Notes under the pieces: model-generated
What the model saw: only the letters and a program-made list of their open reading frames with translations
The model's database searches: none
Told to the model about the DNA's origin: nothing
Made by a program: the position numbers and the translations under genes
Part shown: piece after piece, positions 12,210-20,360 of the stretch
Layout of the letters: each line of letters starts with the position of its first letter
Numbering within the stretch: position 1 is the stretch's first letter
Source of the DNA: Neisseria subflava
GTDB taxonomy: Bacteria; Pseudomonadota; Gammaproteobacteria; Burkholderiales; Neisseriaceae
DNA: 64,000 nucleotides
Reading direction: 5' to 3'
NCBI RefSeq assembly: GCF_024205705.1
Contig: NZ_CP073115.1
Coordinates: forward strand, 434,001 to 498,000

Positions 12210-12704
12210 ATGTACTTAAAAGCATTTGACAGAAAACGGGATAGGGCAACTGTGCAGAGGGGCTACTCCTTGATACAGCTGCTGGTGGTGATGCTGCTGG
12301 TTTCGATCTTGGCGACGGCGGCCTTTACGGTCTATCGGGAATCGGTCCGCTCGGCCAACCTGCGTGCGGCTCATGCCGCACTGCTGGAAAATGCGCGCTT
12401 TATGGAGCAGTTCTATACGAAAAAGGGCAGCTTTAAGCTGACGTCGACGAAGTGGCCGGAATTGCCGGTGAAGGAGGCGGGCGGTTTCTGTATCAGGATG
12501 AGCGGCCAGGCTAAGGGTATCCTGGAGGGTAAGTTTACCTTGAAGGCGGTGGCGCTGGACAGGGAGGCGGAGCCGAGGGTGCTGCGCTTGAATGAGTCGC
12601 TGACGGCGGTGGTGTGCGGGAAGATGAAGGGGAAGGGCAGTTGTACGGACGGTGAGGAGATATTTAGGGGCAATGATGCGGAGTGTAAACCATTTGGCGC
12701 ATAG
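12210..12704 (+). CDS. comP: ComP minor pilin, DUS receptor
   Basis: ComP is the type IV pilin-like protein that binds the Neisseria uptake sequence and gives transformation its species bias. The 164-residue prepilin has an 18-residue leader ending in glycine (VQRG), a hydrophobic helix (YSLIQLLVVMLLVSILATAA), and a C-terminal domain resembling meningococcal ComP as I remember it (AALLENARFMEQFY, STKWPELPVKEAGGFCIR, GNDAECKP). It has four cysteines, enough for two disulfides. The ATG at 12210 follows GGGAAGAAAG; an upstream TTG at 12171 is less likely. Position +5 of the mature helix is glutamine (residue 23) instead of the near-invariant glutamate. It lies next to comE and is presumably matched to the AG-DUS dialect of this genome. 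Confidence 0.9.
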   Translation: MYLKAFDRKRDRATVQRGYSLIQLLVVMLLVSILATAAFTVYRESVRSANLRAAHAALLENARFMEQFYTKKGSFKLTSTKWPELPVKEAGGFCIRMSGQAKGILEGKFTLKAVALDREAEPRVLRLNESLTAVVCGKMKGKGSCTDGEEIFRGNDAECKPFGA

Positions 12705-12783
12705 GGTGGTCGTCTGAAGGGATAAAAGAAAAAAGGGCAAAAGAAAAGGACGTGTGTGGACACGTCCTTTGGGGGGAGAGGGG

Positions 12784-13608
12784 TTATTCGCTCCAGCTGA
12801 CCCAGCCCAGCATCCAAGTAAGGAGAATCAGACCACCAAATACGATGCGGTAGTAGGCAAAAGGCACATAGTTTTTACTGGAGACAAATTTCAGCAAAGC
12901 TTTTACTGCCAATAAACCGGCGATAAATGCTGCGATAAAACCGATGGTAATTTGTCCGACATCTTGCAAGGTAAAGAGTTTGTAGTTTTTTAAGATGTCG
13001 TAACCTGTTGCCGCAATCATCATCGGCACGGCAAGGAAGAATGAGAATTCGGTAGCTGTTTTACGTTCCAGCCCCCACAACATACCGCCCATGATGGTAC
13101 TGCCTGAACGTGATGTACCAGGGATAAGGGCGCAAATTTGGGCGCATCCTACAACAAATGCGTCGATTGGGCGCATATCATCTACATGATTGACTTTAGG
13201 TTTGGCTGTTACTTGGCGTTTTTCAACCCATAAAATGAAGAAGCCACCGAGTACCAGCATGGTAGCAACGGTAATTGGGTTGAAAAGGTGTAATTTGATT
13301 TGTTTGCTGAACAAGAGGCCAACAACCGCAGCAGGTATGAAGGCAATAAATAAATTCAGTACAAAGCGATTGGCTGTCCGTTCTTTACCGAGTCCTTTTA
13401 TGATATGGGTAAATCGTTGGCGGTATTCGAATACGACAGCTAAAACTGCACCGAGTTGAATAGCAATTTCAAATACTTTTCCGTTGCTCTGAAAGTTCAT
13501 TAAGTCACCGAATACAATCAAGTGACCGGTACTGGAAATAGGGAGAAACTCGGTTAAACCTTCGATAATACCGAGAATAAGTGCTTTGAATAAAATCAGA
13601 ATATCCAT
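12784..13608 (-). CDS. uppP: undecaprenyl-diphosphatase UppP (BacA)
   Basis: This inner-membrane enzyme dephosphorylates undecaprenyl diphosphate to recycle the lipid carrier for peptidoglycan and other envelope polymers, and can confer bacitracin tolerance. The 274-residue, multi-spanning protein has the two family signatures: EGLTEFLPISSTGHL (residues 16-30) and PGTSRSGSTIMGG (about residues 161-173). Length is standard. It follows dsbA on the same strand, with uptake sequences in the 44-base gap (TTCAGACGGCC...GGCCGTCT), so the two may be transcribed together. Confidence 0.96.
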   Translation of the reverse strand: MDILILFKALILGIIEGLTEFLPISSTGHLIVFGDLMNFQSNGKVFEIAIQLGAVLAVVFEYRQRFTHIIKGLGKERTANRFVLNLFIAFIPAAVVGLLFSKQIKLHLFNPITVATMLVLGGFFILWVEKRQVTAKPKVNHVDDMRPIDAFVVGCAQICALIPGTSRSGSTIMGGMLWGLERKTATEFSFFLAVPMMIAATGYDILKNYKLFTLQDVGQITIGFIAAFIAGLLAVKALLKFVSSKNYVPFAYYRIVFGGLILLTWMLGWVSWSE

Positions 13609-13652
13609 AAGTTTTCAGACGGCCTTGAGGCCGTCTTTCTTTTGTTGAATAG

Positions 13653-14306
13653 TTAAATTGGTTTTGAGGATTGTTCGCGGCGAACTTTGACGATGAGCTC
13701 ATCTATGGTTTTCATACCGGCTTTCCAGTCGGTACCGTTGAAATTGACTTTGTATTTACCACCGACGATGACAGTTGGTGTGTTTTCAATTCGATAAGTT
13801 TCCGTCAATTGCTTCATTTTTGCAGCAGCCGATGTGGCAGCAGGACTGTTGTAGGCTTGAAGCAGTTTTTTACTTTCAAAACTCGTTTGTTTACCCACCC
13901 ATGAGCGGAATACATTGGTATCGGCCAGGTTGATTTTTTGTTCGTAAACTGCTTTGAAGATGACTGGATTGGCTTGATATTTCAAACCTGAAAGATTAAC
14001 GGCTGCGGCAACCTTGGCCAAACCCAACATTTCAGACATCCAAACGACGTGCTCTGTCCGTAAGGAAACATCTTTGGCAAAGGTTTTGCTATGTTGCAAC
14101 AAAACTGGATCGAGATGGTAACAATGGACGCAGAAGTAGCCGAAAAATTCTAGCACTTCAATTTTTCCGGCTTGCTGCTGCGGAATAGGGCGATTGAGGA
14201 CAGTATAGTCCACGCCTTCGGTAGCAGCCTGTGCACTCAGACTGAGCAGGCTCAGGCTGAGTGCGGCAATAGTTTGTTTCATACGCTGCTTCATCAGTGA
14301 TTCCAT
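13653..14306 (-). CDS. dsbA: periplasmic thiol:disulfide oxidoreductase DsbA
   Basis: DsbA introduces disulfide bonds into exported proteins, which in Neisseria include pilus components. The 217-residue precursor has a signal peptide (MKQTIAALSLSLLSLSAQAA) and lacks a lipobox, so it is soluble rather than a lipoprotein. A thioredoxin fold with the active site FFGYFCVHCYHL and the cis-proline loop ENTPTVIV follows. The start codon overlaps the stop of the preceding SPOR gene (TAATG), which suggests translational coupling; ATGs further in (MKQRM, MKQTI) are alternatives. Neisseria usually carries several DsbA paralogues, and the soluble type fits this one. Confidence 0.93.
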   Translation of the reverse strand: MESLMKQRMKQTIAALSLSLLSLSAQAATEGVDYTVLNRPIPQQQAGKIEVLEFFGYFCVHCYHLDPVLLQHSKTFAKDVSLRTEHVVWMSEMLGLAKVAAAVNLSGLKYQANPVIFKAVYEQKINLADTNVFRSWVGKQTSFESKKLLQAYNSPAATSAAAKMKQLTETYRIENTPTVIVGGKYKVNFNGTDWKAGMKTIDELIVKVRREQSSKPI

Positions 14307-15453
14307 TATTTGGTAGAACGAACCAAGCTGTTGATATTATGGCCTTGCAGGTTTTTTTGCAGTTTTACAGCGGCTTCCTGAGGCATGGTGTTACTTTGAA
14401 CTCGGTAAATGGTTTTGTCGCCGTTTTGCGATTCAACCACTTTGGAAGAAATACCTAAAATAGCCAATTTCGCACGTTGTGAATCTGCGCTGGAACGGTC
14501 TGCATATGAACCAAGTTGCAGGAAGGCTTTTTTACCGCTGTTGGCAGTTGCTTCGGCTTTTTCTGACGATTGTTTGCCAGCGGCGTTGCTGCTTTCTTTT
14601 GTTGCAGAGGCATTTGCGGCTTTACGTGCTTTTTCGATGCTGCCGCTGTTGAGGATTTGCTCAGGTGTCGGCTTGTTTTGTTTTTTGGCTTCGGCTGCTT
14701 TTTTCTCAGCCAATTTGCGCTCGGCACGCTCTTTTTGTTTGTCGGTCAGTTGGTCGGCCGCTTTTTTATCTTTTGCAGTTTTATCAGCAGCTTCTTTTTC
14801 AGCTTTGGCTTTTTCTGCGCGTTTTTTTTCTAATTCGGCTTTTTCTCGGCCAGTTTTTTCTTGGCGGCTTCTTTTTCTGCTTCCGCTTTTGCGGCTTTTT
14901 CTTTGGCTTCACGTTCGGCTTTGTCGGCGGCAGTTTTGTCTGCTCTTTCTTTGGCTTCGCGTTCAACTTTGTCGGTGGCGGCTTTTTCAGCTTTTTCTTT
15001 GGCTTCGCGTTCGACTTTTTCTGCTTCAGCTTTATCCGCTTTTTCTTTGGCTTCGCGTTCGACTTTTTCTGCTTCAGCTTTATCCGCTTTTTCTTTGGCT
15101 TCACGTTCTGCTTGTTCGGCTTTTTCCTGAGCTTCTTTTTCCGCTTGAGCTTTTTCTTCAGCTTCTTTGGCAGCTTTTTCAGCCTCTTCTTTAGCTTTTG
15201 CTTCTTTTTCTGCTTTGGCTTTTTCTTCATCTACTTGGGTAGATGAAGTGTCTGTAGCTGGGCGTTTCTCTGCTTTGTCCTGAGGTTTCAGGATTTCAGG
15301 TTCTTCGCTTTGTTTAGGCTGAGTCAGCTCTTTGAAAACGTTTTGGTTGCCTTGGTTCAAGAAGAACAAAATACCGGCAATAATACCTGTTGCCAGTATT
15401 AGGCCGAAAAAGAAACCGGACAAGCCTTTACCATATTGTGTAGATTTTTTCAT
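14306..15453 (-). pseudogene. FtsN-like SPOR-domain protein, frameshifted
   Basis: The N-terminal frame (15453 to 14830) encodes a short cytoplasmic start, one membrane segment (GFFFGLILATGIIAGILFFL) and a long, highly charged repeat region rich in EREAKEKADKAEAEK. It then stops at AEKKPN. The rest continues in another frame: AELEKKRAEKAKAEKEAADK, a linker, and a C-terminal SPOR domain (KKAFLQLGSYADRSSADSQR ... YRVQSNTMPQEAAVKLQKNL) that would bind septal peptidoglycan. One extra T in the T5 run at 14840-14844 would restore a single protein of about 380 residues. This is either a real one-base deletion in a homopolymer or a sequencing error. The architecture is that of a divisome protein. dsbA starts on its last base. 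Confidence 0.85.
14990..15085 (-). repeat. two perfect 48-bp tandem repeats
   Basis: Units 14990-15037 and 15038-15085 are identical and encode 16 residues of the EREAKEKADKAEAEKV type. Degenerate units flank them on both sides. The 48-bp length keeps the reading frame, so copy number could vary between strains without breaking the protein. Confidence 0.85.
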
Positions 15454-15606
15454 GACTTACCTTGTAATAATGTGTTCAGACGGCCTGAAAGGAGACTGTC
15501 TGAGTTGGATTCGATATTTTATCAATAACCGTTATAGACGGCAAAATCCTGATGCTTTGTTTACTCTAGTTTTACTTAAACATAAAGATTCAGGCCGTCT
15601 GAAAAG

Positions 15607-17103
15607 TTAAAGAGCGCGACGGAAGCCGATGGCTTTCATCACATGTGTTTTGCTGACTTCTTCGTCCCCTGCCAAATCGGCCAGCGTACGGGCGACGCGC
15701 ATGATGCGGTGGAAACTTCGTGCGGAAAGGGACAGTTTTTCAAGCATGGTTCCCAAGGCTTCTTGCGCTTCTTTTTGAATACGGGCTTTGCCATCGAGCT
15801 CGCCGACACTCAGTTCTGCATTAACTTTGCCTTGTCTGTTGTATTGGATTTTGCGCGCGGCGGTAACGCGTTCCAATACGGTGGCACTGGATTCGCCTGC
15901 TTCTTGTTGCATCAATTCGGCAGCGGAAAGGCTGGGTACTTCGATGGTTAAATCAATACGGTCGAGCAATGGCCCTGAAATTTTGTTGCGGTAGCGGGCA
16001 ACGCTTTCAGGCGTGCAGCGGCAAGGTTTGGACGGATGACCAAGATAGCCGCAAGGGCAGGGGTTCATGGCGGCAACAAGTTGGAACTTGGCCGGATAAA
16101 CAGCTTGGCGTGCGGCGCGGGAAATATGGATTTCGCCGTTTTCCAAAGGCTCGCGCAACACTTCTAATACTTTACGGTCAAATTCGGGCAATTCGTCTAA
16201 AAACAACACTCCGTGGTGTGCCAATGAGATTTCGCCCGGACGTGGGTCTGAACCGCCACCCACCATGGCAGCCGAGCTGGCGCTGTGATGAGGGCTGCGG
16301 AAAGGACGGTTGCTGTCGAGTTGCTGTTGATGGTTGGGTAGGAGCGAACGCAATGCCCATACTTCGACCAATTCGTCTTCGGTCAAAGGTGGGAGGATAC
16401 CGGGCAAACGTTGCGAAAGCATGGATTTGCCCGTACCCGGAGGGCCCATCATCAGCAGGCTGTGCCCACCTGCCGCTGCAATTTCCAAAGCAAGGCGGGC
16501 GGTATGTTGGCCTTTAACATCGGCTAAATCAGGAATTTTACTTTGTTCAGACGGCCTTTGCGTCAGCTTGCATTCAGTTTGTGTCAACGGTTCGATACCG
16601 TTTAAATGCGCGGCCACTTCGCCTAAAGAACACGCGCCATAAACCGCGATACCGCGCATGACGGCAGCCTGTTCGGCATTTTCTTGCGGCAAGACGAACG
16701 AACGGCCTGCCTGCATTCCCTGCCATGCCATAGCCAGCGCGCCACGTACGGGACGCAGCAGGCCGGACAGTGCCAATTCTCCGGCAAACTCATATTGCGA
16801 GAGCTTTTCAGGATTAATTTGTCCCGAAGCGGCAAGAATGCCCAAGGCAATCGGCAAATCGAAACGGCCGGATTCTTTTGGGAGGTCGGCCGGTGCGAGG
16901 TTGACGGTAATTTTCTTTGCGGGAAAGTCGAAGCCGCTTTGGATGATGGCGGCACGCACACGGTCGCGGCTTTCTTTGACTTCAGTATCAGGCAAACCGA
17001 CGATATTGAAATGTGGCAAGCCGTTGGCAAGGTGGGCTTCCACTTCGACCAACGGCGCATTCATGCCGCTTAAGGCGCGGCTGTAAACCAAAGCAAGCGA
17101 CAT
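15607..17103 (-). CDS. comM: ComM (YifB) AAA+ ATPase for transformation
   Basis: ComM is a hexameric helicase that promotes branch migration so that imported single-stranded DNA integrates into the chromosome. The 498-residue protein has the N-terminal ChlI domain (SLALVYSRALSGMNAPLVEV ... GLPDTEVKESRDRVRAAI), a Walker A GPPGTGKS (residues 220-227), a Walker B-type HHGVLFLDELPEF, the CxC...C zinc-like cluster NPCPCGYLGHPSKPCRC, and the C-terminal Mg-chelatase domain (LSARSFHRIMRVARTLADL). Length matches the family. It is followed upstream by ubiK on the same strand with only a DUS-bearing gap, suggesting co-transcription. It adds a third competence gene to the window. Confidence 0.96.
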   Translation of the reverse strand: MSLALVYSRALSGMNAPLVEVEAHLANGLPHFNIVGLPDTEVKESRDRVRAAIIQSGFDFPAKKITVNLAPADLPKESGRFDLPIALGILAASGQINPEKLSQYEFAGELALSGLLRPVRGALAMAWQGMQAGRSFVLPQENAEQAAVMRGIAVYGACSLGEVAAHLNGIEPLTQTECKLTQRPSEQSKIPDLADVKGQHTARLALEIAAAGGHSLLMMGPPGTGKSMLSQRLPGILPPLTEDELVEVWALRSLLPNHQQQLDSNRPFRSPHHSASSAAMVGGGSDPRPGEISLAHHGVLFLDELPEFDRKVLEVLREPLENGEIHISRAARQAVYPAKFQLVAAMNPCPCGYLGHPSKPCRCTPESVARYRNKISGPLLDRIDLTIEVPSLSAAELMQQEAGESSATVLERVTAARKIQYNRQGKVNAELSVGELDGKARIQKEAQEALGTMLEKLSLSARSFHRIMRVARTLADLAGDEEVSKTHVMKAIGFRRAL

Positions 17104-17116
17104 GTTTCAGACGGCC

Positions 17117-17437
17117 TTATTCGGCAGCTTCGGTTTGTTGTTTGATTTCGGCAACAGCTTCTTCCGCAGCGGCTTCGGCAGCTTTCAAAGCTGCTTCTTC
17201 AGGCTCTTGAGCAGCTTCGAGTTTGGCCAAACGGGCTTCCAATTCAGCCAGTTTGGTACGGGTTTTAATCAAAACCTGTTGCTGGATGTCGAATTCTTCG
17301 CGGGTCACCAAATCCATGCGGTTGAATGCGCTGCCGAGCATGGCTTTAACGTTTTTTTCCATGTCTTTGGCAGGGCTGTTGGCGATGGTTTCGCTGATTT
17401 TGGAGCTGACTTCTTCAAAAAGTTGTTTGCCGAACAT
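17117..17437 (-). CDS. ubiK: UbiK (YqiC) ubiquinone biosynthesis accessory factor
   Basis: UbiK helps the membrane-associated ubiquinone biosynthesis complex by binding UbiJ and lipids. The 106-residue protein starts MFGKQLFEEVSSKISETIAN. It has the conserved NVKAMLGSAFNRMDLVTREE core and a C-terminal coiled coil (residues about 50-75, LIKTRTKLAELEARLAKLEA), followed by an alanine/glutamate-rich tail that is longer than usual. AAAGGAT precedes the start. It is encoded just upstream of comM on the same strand, with a DUS between. Confidence 0.9.
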   Translation of the reverse strand: MFGKQLFEEVSSKISETIANSPAKDMEKNVKAMLGSAFNRMDLVTREEFDIQQQVLIKTRTKLAELEARLAKLEAAQEPEEAALKAAEAAAEEAVAEIKQQTEAAE

Positions 17438-17562
17438 AATCCGTATCCTTTATTCAGAATGTATATAGAAATTCAAGTGGCTATTGTATAAGGAAAAAGG
17501 CCGTCTGAAAACGAGAATTTTTGAGATGGCTTTTGCTTTCTGCCGTAAATATTCCGTGTATT

Positions 17563-18627
17563 TTAACGTTCAACACGGGCTTCAAAAACAGGCATCAGCC
17601 ACGCGCCGCCTGTGAAGCCTTTGCATGAACCGGTGGTGTGTTCCTCACTGCGGACAAACGTTTTACCGTCCCACACCGCTGCATTGCCAGACCAGCAGTC
17701 GCCGATCCCTCGGCCTTTGAAGCTGCCGCTAAGGGTGGCTGTTTTCTCATCGAATCCGCCGTGCCCGCCGTATGTCATTGGCGGCAGCACTTGTTCAATT
17801 TTGGTCAATTCTTTATCGGCAATGGCATAGTAGCCGCTGGTTTGATAAGCACCGCCGATACAGATGGCCGAAATCAAAACCTGACGATCGTTGAGCGGAT
17901 GGACATACAGGCTGCGGTTCCAATCCATTTGCTCTTTATTGTGCAGGGCGTAACAGTAATTATCGTCGCCTTCGGAAACGCGGTTGCTGTCGCTCAAGAG
18001 CTTCATGACGGCGCTGTGGCGCGGTGTGCCTTGTTCCAGCATATCGCCCTCTTTTTTCGGCACGGCAACGGCACGGATGACGGGTTTGGGCTGCGGGCTG
18101 AGGACTGCCTGACTGCTGCCGCCTTTGCGAATCAGCGCGGAAGGCGTATTCAGACGACCTTGGAATTCGTCCGCTTTCAACATTGCCGCCGCTGCGCCTT
18201 TATCGGACAAGTGCCATTCATATTTTCCCGCGCGGATGCTGATTTTGCTTTCTTTTTTCAACGCTTCGAGCAAGGCGTTGGTTTGCGCGCTGCTCAATTT
18301 GCCTGTGCCTTTTTTGTTCAACGCCAATTTGCCCAGTGATTTGCCGTTCAGCATCAATTCGCTGCGGGCTGCCACGCGGGCGAGTTGGCGGTCATCGTCG
18401 TTAAACGGCAGTAGGGAAACTTCGCCGGCAACGGCGGCATTCGCCCCCGCTTTTCGGGTAAACAAGATGGAAACCGGTGGTTCTGTTTCATCTGCCTGAT
18501 ATCCGGCAAGACGGCAGGTGCCGGTATTGTCGCAAGCAATGTCCCAGTCTTTGTAATTTTGATAAAAGCCTTGAGGCGGAGCAGCCAGTGCGGTGGCAGG
18601 CAAAACAGCCAGCAGCCATTTTTTCAT
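17563..18627 (-). CDS. DUF1176 family exported protein
   Basis: The 354-residue product begins with a clear signal peptide (MKKWLLAVLPATALA). The frame extends to a TTG at 18642, but the ATG at 18627 is preferred because the signal peptide starts there. The body shows DUF1176 features: an N-terminal FYQNYKDWDIACDNTGTCRL and C-terminal cysteines in DNYCYALH, GIGDCWSG and TTGSCKGF. The function of the family is unknown; a periplasmic location is likely. The coding strand carries an AGGTCGTCTGAA variant uptake site (18149-18160). It follows metK on the same strand, but a terminator lies between them. Confidence 0.85.
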   Translation of the reverse strand: MKKWLLAVLPATALAAPPQGFYQNYKDWDIACDNTGTCRLAGYQADETEPPVSILFTRKAGANAAVAGEVSLLPFNDDDRQLARVAARSELMLNGKSLGKLALNKKGTGKLSSAQTNALLEALKKESKISIRAGKYEWHLSDKGAAAAMLKADEFQGRLNTPSALIRKGGSSQAVLSPQPKPVIRAVAVPKKEGDMLEQGTPRHSAVMKLLSDSNRVSEGDDNYCYALHNKEQMDWNRSLYVHPLNDRQVLISAICIGGAYQTSGYYAIADKELTKIEQVLPPMTYGGHGGFDEKTATLSGSFKGRGIGDCWSGNAAVWDGKTFVRSEEHTTGSCKGFTGGAWLMPVFEARVER

Positions 18628-18752
18628 GATGCATTCTTTCAATTTTATTTATGTGGATTCACAAAGACAGCATAGCAATCCAAGGTTTCGTTGCGCTGTT
18701 TTTGTGAAAATACGATGTGTCGTTCGTAAAAAGGTTTTGAATATTTAGATGT

Positions 18753-18795
18753 AAAAAGGCCGTCTGAAACTCCCGTTCAGACGACCTTTATTATT
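18753..18795 (-). terminator. metK terminator built from two different DUS dialects
   Basis: AGGCCGTCTGAA and the inverted variant TTCAGACGACCT face each other. The variant is the complement of AGGTCGTCTGAA. T/A-rich flanks support termination on the minus strand. Confidence 0.7.
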
Positions 18796-18798
18796 TTT

Positions 18799-19968
18799 TT
18801 ACACGCCTGCGGCTGCTTTTAATGCGGCTGCTTTATCGGTGCGCTCCCAAGTAAATTCAGGCTCTTCGCGACCGAAGTGGCCGTAGGCGGCGGATTTTCC
18901 GTAAATCGGGCGCAGTAGGTCGAGCATTTGGACGATGCCTTTAGGGCGCAGGTCAAAATGTTCGCGAACCAAGGCAATTAGGTTTTCTTCGCTGATTTTG
19001 CCGGTGCCGAAAGTATCGATGGAAATCGAAGTCGGTTCGGCAACGCCGATGGCGTAGGAAACTTGGATTTGGCATTGGGTTGCCAAACCGGCGGCTACGA
19101 TGTTTTTCGCAACATAGCGGCAGGCGTAAGCGGCGGAACGGTCTACTTTGGACGGGTCTTTGCCGGAGAATGCGCCGCCGCCGTGCGGAGCTGCGCCGCC
19201 GTAGGTGTCGACGATGATTTTACGGCCGGTCAAACCGCAGTCACCTTGCGGGCCGCCGATAACGAAGCGGCCGGTCGGGTTGATCAGGTATTTGGTTTCG
19301 TCGGTCAGCAGTTCAGACGGCAGAACCGGTTTGATGATGTGTTCGATCACGGCGTTTTTCAGCTCTTCGTAACCGATAGACGGATCGTGCTGGGTAGACA
19401 GGACGACGGTGTCGATGCGTTTTACTTTGCCGGTTTCGCTGTCGTAAACCACGGTCAGTTGGGCTTTGGCATCAGGGCGCAGCCAAGGCAGGCGGCCGTC
19501 TTTGCGCAATTCGCTTTGACGCTGCATCAGGCGGTGGCTGTAATAGATGGCAAACGGCATCAGGGTCGGGGTTTCGTCGCAGGCGTAGCCGAACATCAAG
19601 CCTTGGTCGCCCGCGCCTTGGTTCAAGTCGATGCCTTCGCCTTCGTTCACGCCTTGGGCGATGTCCGGAGATTGTTGGTCGTAGTACACGCCGACTGCGC
19701 AGCCGTTGGCGTCAAAGCCCAGCTCGGAGGAGTTGTAGCCGATGCGTTTGATGGTTTCGCGTGCGACTTTGATGTAGTCCACTTGGGCAGTAGTAGTAAT
19801 TTCGCCTGCCAATACGCACAAGCCTGTGTTAACTAGGGTTTCTGCGGCGACACGTGCTTTGGGGTCTTGTGCCAAGATGGCATCCAAAATCGCATCGGAT
19901 ACTTGGTCGGCAACTTTATCCGGATGGCCTTCGGATACCGATTCGGAAGTAAACAGATATTCGCTCAT
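18799..19968 (-). CDS. metK: S-adenosylmethionine synthetase
   Basis: MetK makes S-adenosylmethionine from methionine and ATP. The 389-residue protein has the signature motifs: SEGHPDKVADQVSDAILDA (residues about 12-30), the GAGDQGLMFGYA nonapeptide region and the phosphate-binding GGGAFSGKDPSKVDRSAAYA. Length is typical (about 385). It supplies the methyl donor used by rlmD, dam and others in this window, and it is fed by metE and metF. Its upstream region on the minus strand holds a promoter-like sequence, a compact structured RNA and a terminator hairpin (20127-20283), so attenuation of metK is possible. No known SAM riboswitch class is obvious to me. Confidence 0.97.
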   Translation of the reverse strand: MSEYLFTSESVSEGHPDKVADQVSDAILDAILAQDPKARVAAETLVNTGLCVLAGEITTTAQVDYIKVARETIKRIGYNSSELGFDANGCAVGVYYDQQSPDIAQGVNEGEGIDLNQGAGDQGLMFGYACDETPTLMPFAIYYSHRLMQRQSELRKDGRLPWLRPDAKAQLTVVYDSETGKVKRIDTVVLSTQHDPSIGYEELKNAVIEHIIKPVLPSELLTDETKYLINPTGRFVIGGPQGDCGLTGRKIIVDTYGGAAPHGGGAFSGKDPSKVDRSAAYACRYVAKNIVAAGLATQCQIQVSYAIGVAEPTSISIDTFGTGKISEENLIALVREHFDLRPKGIVQMLDLLRPIYGKSAAYGHFGREEPEFTWERTDKAAALKAAAGV

Positions 19969-20126
19969 TGCTATTCTTTCATTAAAAACAGGCTGCTGTG
20001 TTTTCAGACGGCCTTTTATTTCGGACAGCGGAAATCATAACAAAAACTCCGCTTTTTCTCTATACAAGTGAGAAACATTAGCACTTGCCTGCTGTTTCGG
20101 AATCCTGTTGCGCGTTTCTTACAGGC

Positions 20127-20248
20127 AAAAAAATTCCCGCATTAAGCGGGTTTGGATTGCTCTGGCGAGCCACATCGGTTTTTCAACCGTCCACCTTACC
20201 TTTCCGTTTGAAAAGCAGGTTGGCATGGAATTCCCAACTCTTAATGCA
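20127..20248 (-). ncRNA. candidate structured leader RNA or sRNA upstream of metK
   Basis: On the minus strand, the predicted transcript begins GCATTAAGAGTTGGG and ends with the terminator CCCGCTTAATGCGGG followed by AATTTTTTT. Four small hairpins can form in between: GTTGG/CCAAC, CTTTTC/GGAAAG, CGGTT/AACCG (GAAA loop) and GCTC/GAGC. The first eight bases (GCATTAAG) are an exact complement of CTTAATGC inside the terminator, so a closing stem and the terminator exclude each other. That is the layout of a riboswitch or attenuator. It lies about 160 bases ahead of metK, with no ORF of its own. A free-standing small RNA is the alternative. Confidence 0.55.
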
Positions 20249-20254
20249 GCGCGG

Positions 20255-20283
20255 ATAGTAGCAGAAAAGCAGGTGTGCCGCAA
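20255..20283 (-). promoter_or_regulatory. promoter for the metK leader RNA
   Basis: Read on the minus strand, TTGCGG (20283-20278) and TACTAT (20260-20255) are exactly 17 bases apart. They match the sigma-70 consensus at 4/6 and 5/6 positions. Transcription would begin near 20248. Confidence 0.55.
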
Positions 20284-20360
20284 TATATTTGCCCGAAGTC
20301 TGTTTTGTTCAGACGGCCTGTTTCGTTTACAATCTGTCCACTTCATTTTGGTAAAACCTT

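Noticed and set aside
14990..15085. Possible CRISPR-like array
   Set aside because: The 48-bp units are head-to-tail without spacers and encode protein repeats.
14409..15246. Long open frames on the plus strand across the SPOR gene
   Set aside because: They are antisense shadows of a low-complexity lysine/glutamate/alanine repeat region; the products are phenylalanine/leucine-rich nonsense.
19063..19836. 257-residue open frame opposite metK
   Set aside because: Antisense shadow of a GC-rich conserved gene; metK motifs are unequivocal on the other strand.
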